Positions 18,337 through 26,901 of a DNA stretch of 64,000 nt are shown in pieces; position 1 is the first letter of the stretch, and each line of letters starts with the position of its first letter. The position numbers were made by a program, and so were the translations under genes. The DNA is from Zhihengliuella alba (GTDB taxonomy: Bacteria > Actinomycetota > Actinomycetes > Actinomycetales > Micrococcaceae), in NCBI RefSeq assembly GCF_039538765.1, contig NZ_BAABCJ010000002.1, positions 372,001-436,000 of the forward strand, written 5' to 3'. The notes beneath the pieces are model-generated. The model made no database searches, was not told the DNA's origin, and was given only the letters and a program-made list of their open reading frames with translations.

Positions 18337-19482
18337 GTGAAGATCGCAGTGGTTGCCGAGTCCTTCCTGCCGCACATGAACGGCGTCACCAACTCCGTCC
18401 TCCAGCTCCTCCGGCACCTGCGCGCCGAGGGGCACTCCGCCGTCGTCGTCGCCCCGGCGACCAGCTGGGCCGGTCCTGCCTGGGCGGCCGAGCCGGCACC
18501 CCGGTTCGTGGAGGGCTTCCCCGTCCACACGCTGCCCGCCCTGCCGCTCACGGGCTACGCCAACGTGCGCGTCGCCGCCGGGACCGTGACCCGGGTGCGG
18601 CGGCTCCTCGAGGCGGCCCGGCCCGACGTCGTGCACGTGGCGAGCCCCTTCGTCCTCGGCTGGCGGGCGATCCAGGCCGCGAACCAGCTGGGCCTGCCGA
18701 CCGTCTCCGTCTACCAGACGGAGATCCCGGCGTACGCGCAGCGCTACGGCGCCCCGTGGCTGGAGCAGTTGCTCTGGAACCACGTGCGCACCATGCATTC
18801 GGCATCCACCCTGAACCTGGCCCCGAGCAGCTACTCGATGCGCCAGCTCGCCGACGCGGGCGTGCCGCGGCTGCGCATGTGGCGCCGCGGGGTGGACACC
18901 GACCGCTTCGACCCGCGGCGGCGGTCCGAGGCGCTCCGCGCACAGCTGGCACCGAACGGCGAGCGGCTCATCGGCTTCGTCGGCCGACTGGCGGCGGAGA
19001 AGCAGGTGGAGGACCTCGCCGTGCTGGCGGATCTGCCGGGGACGCGCCTCGTCGTCGTGGGCTCCGGGCCGCTGAAGGACTCCCTGCGGGAGCGGCTGCC
19101 CGGGGCGCACTTCGCCGGATTCCTCGGCGGCGTCGAGCTGGCCGAGATGGTGGCGAGCCTCGACGTGTTCGTCCACCCGGGCGAGTCGGAGACGTTCTGC
19201 CAGACCATCCAGGAGGCCATGGCGAGCGCCGTCCCCGTGGTCGCGGTCGGGCGGGGCGGCCCGCTGGACCTGGTGGACAGCTCCCGGACCGGCTGGATCT
19301 ACCGTCCGGGAGACCTGGCGGACCTGCGCTCGCGCGTCACCGACCTCGTGTACGACGACGTGAAGCGCCGCGCCTTCGCGGCCGCGGCCCACGCCTCGGT
19401 GCAGGGCCGGACCTGGCCGGCGCTCTGCGATCAGCTGCTCGGCCACTACCGGGAGGCGGTCCTCGCCGGCGCCGCCGCGTAG
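18337..19482 (+). CDS. mgtA: GT4 glycosyltransferase, GDP-mannose-dependent mannosyltransferase MgtA type
   Basis: A 381-aa GT-B glycosyltransferase likely adding mannose from GDP-mannose to a membrane glycolipid acceptor during lipomannan-type synthesis. Evidence: the N-terminal Rossmann segment VKIAVVAESFLPHMNGVTNSV, donor-domain loop GFVGRLAAEKQVEDL, and the E-x7-E motif within HPGESETFCQTIQEAMAS of the GT4 family. Length and sequence fit mycobacterial/corynebacterial MgtA (about 378 aa). GTG at 18337 is chosen because the conserved Rossmann strand begins there; in-frame codons upstream are not conserved. It converges on the aldolase gene. The exact acceptor is inferred. Confidence 0.85.
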   Translation: MKIAVVAESFLPHMNGVTNSVLQLLRHLRAEGHSAVVVAPATSWAGPAWAAEPAPRFVEGFPVHTLPALPLTGYANVRVAAGTVTRVRRLLEAARPDVVHVASPFVLGWRAIQAANQLGLPTVSVYQTEIPAYAQRYGAPWLEQLLWNHVRTMHSASTLNLAPSSYSMRQLADAGVPRLRMWRRGVDTDRFDPRRRSEALRAQLAPNGERLIGFVGRLAAEKQVEDLAVLADLPGTRLVVVGSGPLKDSLRERLPGAHFAGFLGGVELAEMVASLDVFVHPGESETFCQTIQEAMASAVPVVAVGRGGPLDLVDSSRTGWIYRPGDLADLRSRVTDLVYDDVKRRAFAAAAHASVQGRTWPALCDQLLGHYREAVLAGAAA

Positions 19483-19498
19483 CGGCCGCGTCCCAGGA

Positions 19499-19516
19499 GG
19501 CCGCCGCCTGGCGGCC
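19499..19516. terminator. Short hairpin between convergent genes
   Basis: Arms GGCCGCC and GGCGGCC (19499-19505 and 19510-19516) with a GCCT loop lie between mgtA and the aldolase stop codon. Modest but well placed. Confidence 0.45.
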
Positions 19517-19521
19517 GTGCC

Positions 19522-20340
19522 TCAATAGCTGGCCGGGCGGTCGCTCTCATCCACGGTGATGTACTTCGCGGCCAGGGCCTCGCTGCCGCGGGCGAGGAGT
19601 GCGACGTCGGCACCGACGTTGACGAAGTCCGCGCCGGCCTCGATGTAGTCCCGGGCGTCGGCCTCCACGAACGCGTTGACGCCCACGGTCTTCCCGGCCG
19701 CCTTCACGTCGGCGATGGTGCGCTTCACGGCCGCCACGACCTCCGGATGGCCTTGCTGCCCGAGCAGGCCCATGCTGGCCGCCAGATCGGACGGGCCGAT
19801 GAAGACGGCGTCGATCCCGTCGACGGCCGCGATGGCGGCCGCGTTCCGGACCGCCTCGGCGGACTCGACCTGGACGATCAGGGACGTGAAGTCGTCGGCC
19901 CGCTGCAGGTACTCGGGCACGCGGTTCCAGCGGGCCGAGCGCGCCAGCGCCGAGCCGACGCCCCGGACACCGTGGGGCGGGTAGCGGACGGCGCGCACGG
20001 CCTCGCGGGCGCTCTCGGCCGAGTCGACCATCGGGACGATCAGCGACTGGGCGCCGAGGTCGAGGTACTGCTTGATGAGCACGGGATCGTTGAACGGCAC
20101 GCGCACCACGGCCACGCACGGGTAGCCGGCGATCGCACGGAGCTGCGCGAGGATCGACTCCAGCCCGTTGGGGCCGTGCTCGCCGTCGATCAGGACGTAG
20201 TCGAGGCCGGAGCCCGCGCAGATCTCGGCGGCGCCGGCGTCGCCGGAGCAGACGAACATGCCGGCGACCGTCCGGCCCACGGCCCCGTCGCCGACGAAGA
20301 GGTCCTTGAAGGAACGGGGCGGGTCTAGACGAAACGGCAT
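19522..20340 (-). CDS. hpaI: HpcH/HpaI family 2-oxo acid aldolase
   Basis: Class II (metal-dependent) aldolase, 272 aa, that cleaves 4-hydroxy-2-oxoheptane-1,7-dioate to pyruvate and succinate semialdehyde, or a related 4-hydroxy-2-oxo acid. Motifs: DYVLIDGEHGPNGLE, VVRVPFNDPVLIKQYLDLGAQ, QVESAEAVRNAAAI with the metal-ligand Glu, and VFIGPSDLAASMG with the metal-ligand Asp. ATG at 20340 overlaps the end of the upstream hydratase gene by 16 bp, so the two are translationally coupled. Together they would catalyse the last two steps of homoprotocatechuate breakdown. The rest of the pathway is absent from the window. Confidence 0.88.
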   Translation of the reverse strand: MPFRLDPPRSFKDLFVGDGAVGRTVAGMFVCSGDAGAAEICAGSGLDYVLIDGEHGPNGLESILAQLRAIAGYPCVAVVRVPFNDPVLIKQYLDLGAQSLIVPMVDSAESAREAVRAVRYPPHGVRGVGSALARSARWNRVPEYLQRADDFTSLIVQVESAEAVRNAAAIAAVDGIDAVFIGPSDLAASMGLLGQQGHPEVVAAVKRTIADVKAAGKTVGVNAFVEADARDYIEAGADFVNVGADVALLARGSEALAAKYITVDESDRPASY

Positions 20341-21110
20341 GTCACGGTTCCCATCGGTCCATAGTCGGCGAGCACGGTGTCGCCCTGGTAGACCCACATG
20401 GGTCGGGTGAAGGAGCCGGCGAGGATGATCTCCCCGGCCTTCAGGCCGTCACCGTGGGCAGCGATCTTGTTGGCCAGCCAGTAGACGCCGGCGGCGGGGT
20501 GGTTCAGGACGCCGGCGCCCACGCCGGTCTCCTCCACGGTCTGGTTCTTGTAGAGGATCGCGGCGACCCAGCGCAGGTCCACGTCCTGCGGGCGGACGGG
20601 GTTGCCGCCGACCACCATGGCCCCCATCGCGGCGTTGTCCGAGATGGTGTCCACGATGGTCCGGCCCTCCATCTGGATGCGGGAGTCGAGGATCTCCAGG
20701 GCCGGGACCACGTACTCGGTGGCGTCCAGGACGTCGAAGATCGTGGCGCCGGGCCCGCTGATGTCCTTCCCCAGCTTGAACGCGAGCTCGACCTCGACGC
20801 GGGGGTGCGTGTAGCGGTCCCAGGGGACCTCGCACCCGTTCTCGAGGATCAGGTCGTCGAAGATGACCCCGTAGTCCGGCTCGGTGATGCCGGTGGCCAT
20901 CTGCATGGCGCGGGAGGTGAGGCCGATCTTGCGTCCGGCGAGGCGCCTCCCGTTCTCCTCGCTGCGCTGCCGCCAGAGGTTCTGCACGCGGTAGGAGTCC
21001 TCGACCGTCATCTCGGGGAAGCGCGCGGTGAGCCGCTCCACCGGGGTCCTGGTCCGCCCGGCCTCGACGAGTTCGTCGGCGATCCGGGTAATGGCCTCAT
21101 CACTGAGCAT
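20325..21110 (-). CDS. hpaH: 2-oxo-hept-4-ene-1,7-dioate hydratase
   Basis: A 261-aa fumarylacetoacetase-fold hydratase of the 4-hydroxyphenylacetate (homoprotocatechuate) pathway, adding water to the oxo-dienoate before aldol cleavage. Family stretches: GRKIGLTSRAMQM, TEPDYGVIFDDL, HPRVEVELAFKLGKD with metal-binding Glu residues, and GGNPVRPQDVDLRW. ATG at 21110 has GGAAGGTG just upstream. It is first in a two-gene operon with hpaI. MhpD-type pentadienoate hydratase is a close relative, but the pairing with an HpaI aldolase favours HpaH. Confidence 0.9.
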   Translation of the reverse strand: MLSDEAITRIADELVEAGRTRTPVERLTARFPEMTVEDSYRVQNLWRQRSEENGRRLAGRKIGLTSRAMQMATGITEPDYGVIFDDLILENGCEVPWDRYTHPRVEVELAFKLGKDISGPGATIFDVLDATEYVVPALEILDSRIQMEGRTIVDTISDNAAMGAMVVGGNPVRPQDVDLRWVAAILYKNQTVEETGVGAGVLNHPAAGVYWLANKIAAHGDGLKAGEIILAGSFTRPMWVYQGDTVLADYGPMGTVTCRFV

Positions 21111-21304
21111 GCGTGCACCTTCCGCGTCTTTGCGATCGCACCGGCCGGCGGGCGGCCCGGTGCGCTGTCACAGGGGTGCGGCCGGGGCCGGGCCCCGGTC
21201 GCGATTCCTGCTCATGCTAACGCGCTGCCGCCACGGCGGACCCGCCGCACGGCACTGCGGCGCGTGCAGCTCCAAGGATCGTGCGCCGAGCCGCAAGTCG
21301 GGTG

Positions 21305-22084
21305 CTACATCTGGTTCCCGTTCACGCTCGCGAGGAGGTCCTCGAACGGCAGCGTTGTCATGGCCTCGCGCTCGCGCTCCGCCCGGAGCTCCCGACGGTC
21401 GCGCGTCCCCCGCTGGAGCTCGGAGCCGGACGGCGCGATGCTGCGGGTCGTCAGATCGGCGGAGAGATCCTCGTCCGACCCGGCTGCGGCGTCGCGGCGG
21501 GTGGCGTGTGCCGAGCCACCGGCGAGCGCCAGCGCCAGCTCGCGGCCGGCCCGGCGTGCGCGTGACGTGAGCGCTCCGCCGTCGTACCCGGCCTCGTCCG
21601 CGGCACCCCAGTCCTCCGGCGAGGCGAAGACGCCCGTGGGCATGATGTCCGCGCGGAGGTAGCTGAAAATCGGGCGCATGGCGTAGTCGACCACCAGCGA
21701 GTGCCGGACCGACCCGCCGGTCGCGGCGAGGACCACGGGCATGGCGTCGAAGCCCTGGGGGTCCAGCAGGTCGATGAAGGACTTGAACAGGCCGGAGACG
21801 CTGGCCGTGAACACCGGACTGACCGCGATCATCGCGTCCGCGTCGGTGACGAGGTCGATGATCCCCTGGACCCGCGGGCTGTTGTAGCGGGAGACCATGG
21901 CGGTGGCGACGTCCGTGGCGTAGTCGCGCAGCTCGATCACGTCGATCCGCGCGTCGACGCCGCGGCCCGCGAGCTCGGACCGGGCCGCCTCGGCGATCCG
22001 GTCGCCGAGCATCCGGCTGGTCGACGGCACGCCGAGTCCGCCGGAAACCACTACGATCCGCTGGGTCCTGCCGCTGTCAGTCAT
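21305..22084 (-). CDS. CE1759-family FMN reductase
   Basis: A 259-aa flavodoxin-like NAD(P)H-dependent FMN reductase supplying reduced flavin to monooxygenases. The Rossmann-like start RIVVVSGGLGVPSTSRMLGDRI carries the flavin-phosphate loop, followed by the phrases VSPVFTASVSGLFKSFIDLLD and PVVLAATGGSVRHSLVVDYAMRP typical of this group. The C-terminal 65 residues are charged, Arg/Glu-rich and probably disordered. No luciferase-like monooxygenase partner is present nearby. ATG at 22084 has AGAGAGGAC upstream. Confidence 0.9.
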   Translation of the reverse strand: MTDSGRTQRIVVVSGGLGVPSTSRMLGDRIAEAARSELAGRGVDARIDVIELRDYATDVATAMVSRYNSPRVQGIIDLVTDADAMIAVSPVFTASVSGLFKSFIDLLDPQGFDAMPVVLAATGGSVRHSLVVDYAMRPIFSYLRADIMPTGVFASPEDWGAADEAGYDGGALTSRARRAGRELALALAGGSAHATRRDAAAGSDEDLSADLTTRSIAPSGSELQRGTRDRRELRAEREREAMTTLPFEDLLASVNGNQM

Positions 22085-22228
22085 CGGTCCGTCCTCTCTG
22101 GTTCGGCGCGGGCCCCTGCGGCCCGCCCATCATTTCATGCCTATGCATATAACGATGCGGGGGCCGCCGGCATTCCCGCCGCGTCCGGCCCGCGTCCGTC
22201 CGCCGGCAGGGGACGGGTACGACGGCGT

Positions 22229-22780
22229 TCACGCCCGCCGCTGCGCCCGCTTCTGGCGCGCTCGGAGGAGGCCCGGAAGGACGCCGAGCATGAACAACGT
22301 GATCACCAGGACCGCGCCGCCGATCCACCACGCGGCCGTCAGCGAGACCACGATGTCCACGATGAAGAACACCGCGAGGCTGACCACCAGGCCGATGCCG
22401 ATGAGCGCAACGCGCACCAGGTGGTGCCCGTACTCCACCGTCTGCTGCTTCACGTGACGCCGGAACATCCTCCGGTGGATGGCCACCGGAGTCATGATGA
22501 CGCCGGTGATCAGGACCGAGGCGACCAGCAGCACGATGTAGACGGCGTGCTGCGTGGAGGAGAGCTCCGTGAAACGGCTCTGGAACGGGAGGGTCATGAG
22601 GAAGGCCGTCAGGATCTGCGCGCCGGTCTGCATCACGCGGAGCTCCTGGAGCAGCTCGTTCCAGTTGCGGTCCGCGCGCTCGTCCGGCGTCTCGTGCCGG
22701 CCGTTGTCCAGCTCGCGGGCAGTGCAGCGGTGGTCGTGCGCGGGGTCGTCGCCCTCGGGGCGGGACGTCGAAGCATCCAT
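22229..22780 (-). CDS. DUF6328 family membrane protein
   Basis: A 183-aa protein of unknown function. The acidic N-terminus (with ETPDERADRNWNELLQELRVMQTG) is followed by four hydrophobic segments, including QILTAFLMTLPFQSRF and HAVYIVLLVASVLITGVIM, and a basic tail ending RARQKRAQRRA. The RNWNELLQELRV...G.QIL...L..PF pattern is that of actinobacterial DUF6328 proteins. ATG at 22780 follows TACCTT (22788-22793) by 7 nt without a ribosome site, so it is probably leaderless. Confidence 0.85.
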   Translation of the reverse strand: MDASTSRPEGDDPAHDHRCTARELDNGRHETPDERADRNWNELLQELRVMQTGAQILTAFLMTLPFQSRFTELSSTQHAVYIVLLVASVLITGVIMTPVAIHRRMFRRHVKQQTVEYGHHLVRVALIGIGLVVSLAVFFIVDIVVSLTAAWWIGGAVLVITLFMLGVLPGLLRARQKRAQRRA

Positions 22781-22936
22781 GGACAGAAAGGTAGCCCTCC
22801 GGCGGCCGTCTCGATAGACCCGACGCACTAGCTGAGCGGTTACTGGGAGAGCCCCCGGATCGCTGGCCAACGGCCTCCACGGGGGTTAGCGTGAAAATCG
22901 TTAGTGCTAGTCAACGCTCCTAAGGAGGGCCCCGAT

Positions 22937-23452
22937 ATGGCAGCTCAGAACGACGCGAAGTTCACGGTCCCCGGCCTCTCGATCGAAGACGGCCACAAGG
23001 TCGCCAACGCACTGCAGGACCGGCTGCACGCCCTGAACGATCTCCAGCTGACGCTGAAGCACGCGCACTGGAACGTCGTGGGCAAGGGGTTCATCTCCGT
23101 GCACGAGATGCTGGACCCTCAGATCGAACTGGTGCGCGGCTTCATCGACGAGCTGGCCGAGCGCATGGCCACCATGGGCGTCTCGCCCAACGGCCTGCCG
23201 GGCGCTCTGGTGGAGGCCCGCGAGTGGGACGACTACGGGGTCAACCGTGGTTCCGTCACCGAGCACCTGACGGCGCTGAACGAGGTCTACAACGGGATCA
23301 TCTCGAGCCACCGCGACGCGATCGAGCTGGTCGGCGAGATCGACCCCATCACGGAGGACATGCTCATCGGCCAGACCGGCAAGCTGGAGCTCTTCCAGTG
23401 GTTCATGCGCTCCCACCTCGAGAACGACGCCGGCGAGCTGAACGCGAAGTAG
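22937..23452 (+). CDS. dps: Dps family DNA-binding ferritin-like protein
   Basis: A 171-aa Dps protein, which forms dodecamers that oxidise and store iron with H2O2 and shield DNA in stress. The inter-subunit ferroxidase residues are visible: His in LKHAHWNVVGKGF, and Asp/Glu in HEMLDPQIELVRGFIDELAERM. ATG at 22937 is preceded by AAGGAGGG at 8 nt, a strong ribosome site. The 100 bp upstream hold repeated TTAG words but no certain operator. It heads a run of stress genes on the same strand. Confidence 0.96.
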   Translation: MAAQNDAKFTVPGLSIEDGHKVANALQDRLHALNDLQLTLKHAHWNVVGKGFISVHEMLDPQIELVRGFIDELAERMATMGVSPNGLPGALVEAREWDDYGVNRGSVTEHLTALNEVYNGIISSHRDAIELVGEIDPITEDMLIGQTGKLELFQWFMRSHLENDAGELNAK

Positions 23453-23561
23453 CCGGCCCCGGTCGGCTCCGGCCGGCCCCCAGGACACGGGCCCGAACGG
23501 CCCGGGAAATGAAGATCCACCGGATCCCCGCAGGGATCGCCAACGAGCAGCAGGAGGAATC

Positions 23562-23765
23562 ATGGGACTCGACGACAAGATCGGCAACAAGGCACAGGAG
23601 ATGTCCGGCAAGGCCAAGGAGGCCGTCGGCGACGCCACCGACAACCGTGATCTGCAGGCGGAGGGCGTCAAGGACCAGGCCGCAGCCAACGCCAAGCAGG
23701 CCGGCGAGAAGGTCGGCGACGCGGCCCGCGACGTCAAGGACGGCTTCACGGACGACAACCGGTAG
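23562..23765 (+). CDS. CsbD family stress protein
   Basis: A 67-aa CsbD-like protein. It starts MGLDDKIGNKAQEMSGKAKEAVG and repeats Lys/Ala/Glu helix turns, the hallmark of this general-stress family; its biochemical role is unknown. AGGAGGAATC precedes the ATG. It lies between Dps and a similar small hydrophilic protein and is probably co-transcribed with both. Confidence 0.93.
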   Translation: MGLDDKIGNKAQEMSGKAKEAVGDATDNRDLQAEGVKDQAAANAKQAGEKVGDAARDVKDGFTDDNR

Positions 23766-23833
23766 CCGTACCGGCTCGCGCACCTCGAGCATCGAGCCGG
23801 CCGCAGGCCGGCGAAGCGGGAGGAGTAGTAGCA

Positions 23834-24061
23834 ATGGGAATCGATGGAATGACCGGTCAGGACAAGTTCGGGCGCGGGGAGAACGCGACTGATCAGGTCC
23901 AGCAAGCGGCCGCAGAGGCGAAGCAGAAGCTCGCTCAGGAGCAGGCCGCGGAGGACCGAAGCGCGACCGACTCCGCCGGGCAACCGCCGGGTGAGTCCGA
24001 CGACGGAACGAGCGAGAGCGACGGCGGTCCCAAGCAGCCGCAGGACTTCCGCGGGCACTGA
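23834..24061 (+). CDS. Small hydrophilic protein, CsbD-like N-terminus
   Basis: A 75-aa unrecognised protein. It begins MGIDGMTGQDKFGRGENATDQ, then a short Ala/Gln/Lys helix, then a Gly/Ser/Asp-rich tail with no fold expected. A GGGAGGAG ribosome site lies 10 nt upstream. Composition and location suggest a stress-induced small protein; this is context only. Confidence 0.7.
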   Translation: MGIDGMTGQDKFGRGENATDQVQQAAAEAKQKLAQEQAAEDRSATDSAGQPPGESDDGTSESDGGPKQPQDFRGH

Positions 24062-24102
24062 CAGCCCCTCGTCCGGCCTCCGGAGGTAGACGCTCTCCGA
24101 AA

Positions 24103-24151
24103 CGACGGCGCCCCGACCAGCCGCGTGCAGCGCGGGGTCGGGGCGCCGTCG
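24103..24151 (+). terminator. Terminator of the dps-csbD unit
   Basis: Fifteen-bp perfect stem (24103-24117 with 24137-24151), with an inner CCGCG/CGCGG pairing in the loop, lies between the small stress gene and the next gene. Confidence 0.75.
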
Positions 24152-24191
24152 CCTGTCCACCCACCACCCACCCAGGAACGAAGGAGACACG

Positions 24192-24749
24192 GTGACCGCC
24201 GCCGTCGTATTCATTGACCTCCAGAGCGGATACTTCGAGGATCCAGACCTCGCCAGGATCCGCGAGCCGCTGGTGGAAGAGGCCAACCGCCTCGCCGCCG
24301 CAGCGCGCGAGCGCGGGTTCGCCATCTACCACGTGATCACCGAGCACGCACGCGACAAGTCGACGTGGACGCTGAGCATGCTCGATGACGACCAGGGGTT
24401 CAACTTCGTGGGCACCGAGCAGGCCGCGCCGCTGGGGGAGCTCGATCTGGACGATGCGAACCAGCTCTCGAAGATCCGTGACAGCGCCTTCTTCGGCACG
24501 TCGCTGGCGCAGCGGCTGCGGATCGGCGGCGCGGAACGGATCGCCATTGCCGGCGTCTCCGGGCAGAACTGCATCAACCGCACGGGGTCCGACGCGTTCG
24601 CGGAGAACTTCCGGGTCGCCTACGCGCGGGATGCCATCGGCTCCGAGAATCCGGAGCGGTGCCGGGAGGCGCTGGACATGCTCAGCAAGGAGTTGCGCCA
24701 GCCGATCCTCGGGACCGACGAACTGATGGACTGGCTCGCCCAGGCGTGA
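24192..24749 (+). CDS. Isochorismatase-fold cysteine hydrolase
   Basis: A 185-aa hydrolase with an intact catalytic triad: Asp9 in VVFIDLQSGYF, Lys94 in SKIRDSAFFGTSL and nucleophile Cys127 in GVSGQNCINRTGSDAF. Members split amide or vinyl-ether bonds (nicotinamidase, isochorismatase and others), and the substrate here is unknown. GTG at 24192 has AAGGAG 5 nt before it. Two hairpins follow its stop codon. The surrounding genes suggest expression in stress. Confidence 0.88.
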   Translation: MTAAVVFIDLQSGYFEDPDLARIREPLVEEANRLAAAARERGFAIYHVITEHARDKSTWTLSMLDDDQGFNFVGTEQAAPLGELDLDDANQLSKIRDSAFFGTSLAQRLRIGGAERIAIAGVSGQNCINRTGSDAFAENFRVAYARDAIGSENPERCREALDMLSKELRQPILGTDELMDWLAQA

Positions 24750-24793
24750 TTCGGCCGGTCCTGCTCGGGCGCGCAGGACTCCGGACATGACTC

Positions 24794-24833
24794 GGCCGGC
24801 TCCGGTGGGCGGGCAGCCCGACCGGAGCCGGCC
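24794..24833. terminator. Hairpin terminator 1 between convergent genes
   Basis: Thirteen-bp stem (24794-24806 with 24821-24833) after the isochorismatase-fold gene; probably ends the forward transcript. Confidence 0.65.
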
Positions 24834-24844
24834 GTCGTCTGCGG

Positions 24845-24892
24845 CGGAAGGGCAGGGGAGCGGGTGTCTGCACCCGCTCCCCTGCCCTTCCG
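24845..24892. terminator. Hairpin terminator 2, 22-bp perfect stem
   Basis: A perfect 22-bp inverted repeat with a four-base loop TCTG (24845-24866 with 24871-24892), 11 bp from the SDR stop codon. It is one of the longest perfect stems in the window and probably ends the SDR transcript. Confidence 0.75.
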
Positions 24893-24903
24893 CTGTTACA
24901 GCG

Positions 24904-25797
24904 TTACGGCGACGGCTTGCCGCCGTTGACGTTCAAGGTCTCGCCGAGGACGTAGCTGGACTCCTCGGAGGCGAGGAACACATACGCCGAGGCCAGCTCA
25001 GCCGGCTGACCGGCGCGCCCCAGCGGGACGTTGTGCCCGAACTTGGGCAGCTTCTCCTTCGGCTGCCCGTCCGAGACCTGGAGCGGCGTCCAGATGGGCC
25101 CCGGGGCCACGGCGTTGACGCGGATGCCGCGCGGGCCGAGCTGCTCGGCCAGGCCCTTGGTGAAGTTGTTGATCGCCGCCTTGGTGGCCGCGTAGTCCAG
25201 CAGCACCGGTGCGGGCTCGTACGCCTGGATGGACGTGGTGTTGATGATGCTGGCGCCGTCGGGCAGGTACTTCAGCGCCTCCCGGGTGATGGTGAACATC
25301 GCGAGGATGTTGACCTGGAACGTCTCCAGGACCTGCTCGTCCGTCAGATCCTCCAGCTTCTCGATGGCGATCTGCTTGCCCGCGTTGTTCACCAGGATGT
25401 CGAGGCCGCCCAGAGCGTCCGCCGCATCGTGCACCAGCTGCTTGCGATAGCCGACCTCCATCAGATCGCCCGGCAGACCGATCCCGATCCGGCCCGTCGC
25501 CTCGATCTGCGTGATGACGTGGCGGGCGTCCTCCGCCTCGTCGGGCAGGTAGGCGATGGCGACGTCGGCGCCCTCACGGGCGAAGGCGATCGCCACGGCC
25601 GCGCCGATGCCCGAGTCGCCGCCGGTGATGAGCGCCTTGCGGCCCTCGAGCCGGCCGTTGCCCATGTAGGTCTTCTCGCCGTGGTCCGCCTGCGGCTCGA
25701 GCTTCGTGTCGAGGCCCGGCTCCGGCTGGTCCTGCTCCGGCGGGGAGATCTTCGGGTACTTGGTGACTGGGTTGTCGAGATTCTGGTTATCCGGCAT
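24904..25797 (-). CDS. SDR family oxidoreductase, general-stress type
   Basis: A 297-aa NAD(P)-dependent short-chain dehydrogenase of the YghA/YhxD type, which is linked to general stress in bacilli and enterobacteria. A 45-residue N-terminal extension with PVTKYPKISPPEQDQPEPG precedes the cofactor loop TGGDSGIGAAVA. The NNAG motif, Ser in INTTSIQAYEP, and YAATK with catalytic Tyr and Lys are all present. ATG at 25797 overlaps the end of the acidic-protein gene upstream by 11 bp, so both belong to one operon. The substrate is unknown. Confidence 0.92.
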   Translation of the reverse strand: MPDNQNLDNPVTKYPKISPPEQDQPEPGLDTKLEPQADHGEKTYMGNGRLEGRKALITGGDSGIGAAVAIAFAREGADVAIAYLPDEAEDARHVITQIEATGRIGIGLPGDLMEVGYRKQLVHDAADALGGLDILVNNAGKQIAIEKLEDLTDEQVLETFQVNILAMFTITREALKYLPDGASIINTTSIQAYEPAPVLLDYAATKAAINNFTKGLAEQLGPRGIRVNAVAPGPIWTPLQVSDGQPKEKLPKFGHNVPLGRAGQPAELASAYVFLASEESSYVLGETLNVNGGKPSP

Positions 25798-26440
25798 CGA
25801 AACGGTTCTCCTCGTCGTTGGGTCCTTCGCCCTCGGTCACGGGCTCTTCCTTGGTGCCGTCCGGCAGGTCGTCCGGATCGCGGGTGACGGTCGCGGTGTC
25901 CGGCTCGCCGTACGGGTTGTCCTGGCGGTCCACGGTCTCGGCCACGAACCGCTCTCCGTCGGGCAGGGGCGGCGGGGGCAGGATCTGGTCGTCGACCGGG
26001 TCCGTGGCGTCGCGCAACGGGTCCTCGGCGTCGAGCGTGGACGGGAGGTCCTGGTCCCCCTCCTCCACGGGTCCGGCGTCCCGCCCATCGACCGGGTCGG
26101 GGATGACGGGATCGTCACCGATCGGCCGCTCACCGGGCTGCTCGGAGTCGAGCTCGGTGAACTCGCCGGCCGCGTCGTAGGTGGACACCGGGGTCACGCC
26201 CTCGCTGCCGGACTCGAGCGACTCATCGGCCACCGGGTCGTCGCCCGTGGGCTCCGTGCCGATGTCGGCCGCAGCGAGGTCCTCGTCGGCACCGATCTCC
26301 CCCAGGCCGGCGTCGACCGGGCCGCCCGTGTCGCCTTTCCCGCCGACCGTGCGGTCCGGGGAGATGTCCTGATTCAACGCTTCGTCGCCGAGCGGGTCGC
26401 CGTGGACCGGCTCATCGTTCATGGGTTGTTCGACTGGCAT
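25787..26440 (-). CDS. Very acidic, probably disordered protein
   Basis: A 217-aa protein of unknown function. It is rich in Asp, Glu, Pro and Gly with very few Lys, Arg or aromatic residues, has no membrane segment or signal, and shows loose repeats of D(P/D)V and GDDP. A GAAGGAGG ribosome site is correctly spaced before ATG 26440. The gene overlaps the SDR start. It resembles acidic stress-associated proteins of Micrococcales only by composition. Confidence 0.7.
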   Translation of the reverse strand: MPVEQPMNDEPVHGDPLGDEALNQDISPDRTVGGKGDTGGPVDAGLGEIGADEDLAAADIGTEPTGDDPVADESLESGSEGVTPVSTYDAAGEFTELDSEQPGERPIGDDPVIPDPVDGRDAGPVEEGDQDLPSTLDAEDPLRDATDPVDDQILPPPPLPDGERFVAETVDRQDNPYGEPDTATVTRDPDDLPDGTKEEPVTEGEGPNDEENRFDAG

Positions 26441-26538
26441 GGCTCCTCCTTCGAAGTACGGTGCCCACTGGTGTGCGGCACCGCGAGTGCGGTGCCGCGG
26501 GCATCGGTGATCCCGTCGGCGGCGGCGCCGCCACGGAG

Positions 26539-26814
26539 TCAGTGATTGCGGAGAGCCTCGATCAGCTCGTCCTTCTTCATGTCCGAGTAGCCGGTGATGT
26601 CCAGCTCCTTGGCGCGGTCCTGGAGCTCGTCGACGGTCCAGTCCTCGTAGCTGCCCGATTCGCCGCCGCGCTCGCCCACCTCGGAGCGTCCGTCACGGGC
26701 CGCGGCATTCGCGATGCGGGCGGCCTTCTCCTTGGAGTTGCCCTCGTCGCGCAGCTCCTCGTAGAGCTCGTCGTCCTTGATCTGCGGGGTGTCGTCCTTC
26801 TTCTTCTCAGCCAT
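26539..26814 (-). CDS. Small protein with DUF7218-like and Rho-N/SAP-like halves
   Basis: A 91-aa protein. The first half (LYEELRDEGNSKEKAARIANA) is the pattern of small DUF7218-type proteins. The second half (YEDWTVDELQDRAKELDITGYSDMKKDELIEAL) is the two-helix Rho termination factor N-terminal/SAP-like motif that often binds nucleic acid. A nucleic-acid-related role is inferred. It lies alone, 98 bp upstream of the acidic-protein gene on the same strand, and could share its transcript. Confidence 0.8.
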   Translation of the reverse strand: MAEKKKDDTPQIKDDELYEELRDEGNSKEKAARIANAAARDGRSEVGERGGESGSYEDWTVDELQDRAKELDITGYSDMKKDELIEALRNH

Positions 26815-26901
26815 TCGAACCTCCGGATCGTGGTGTACGGCCAGCCTAATCAGGCCGGGGTCGGCTGGGTCAACGTCGCCTTGGAGACTTGCAGGCGACT
26901 C

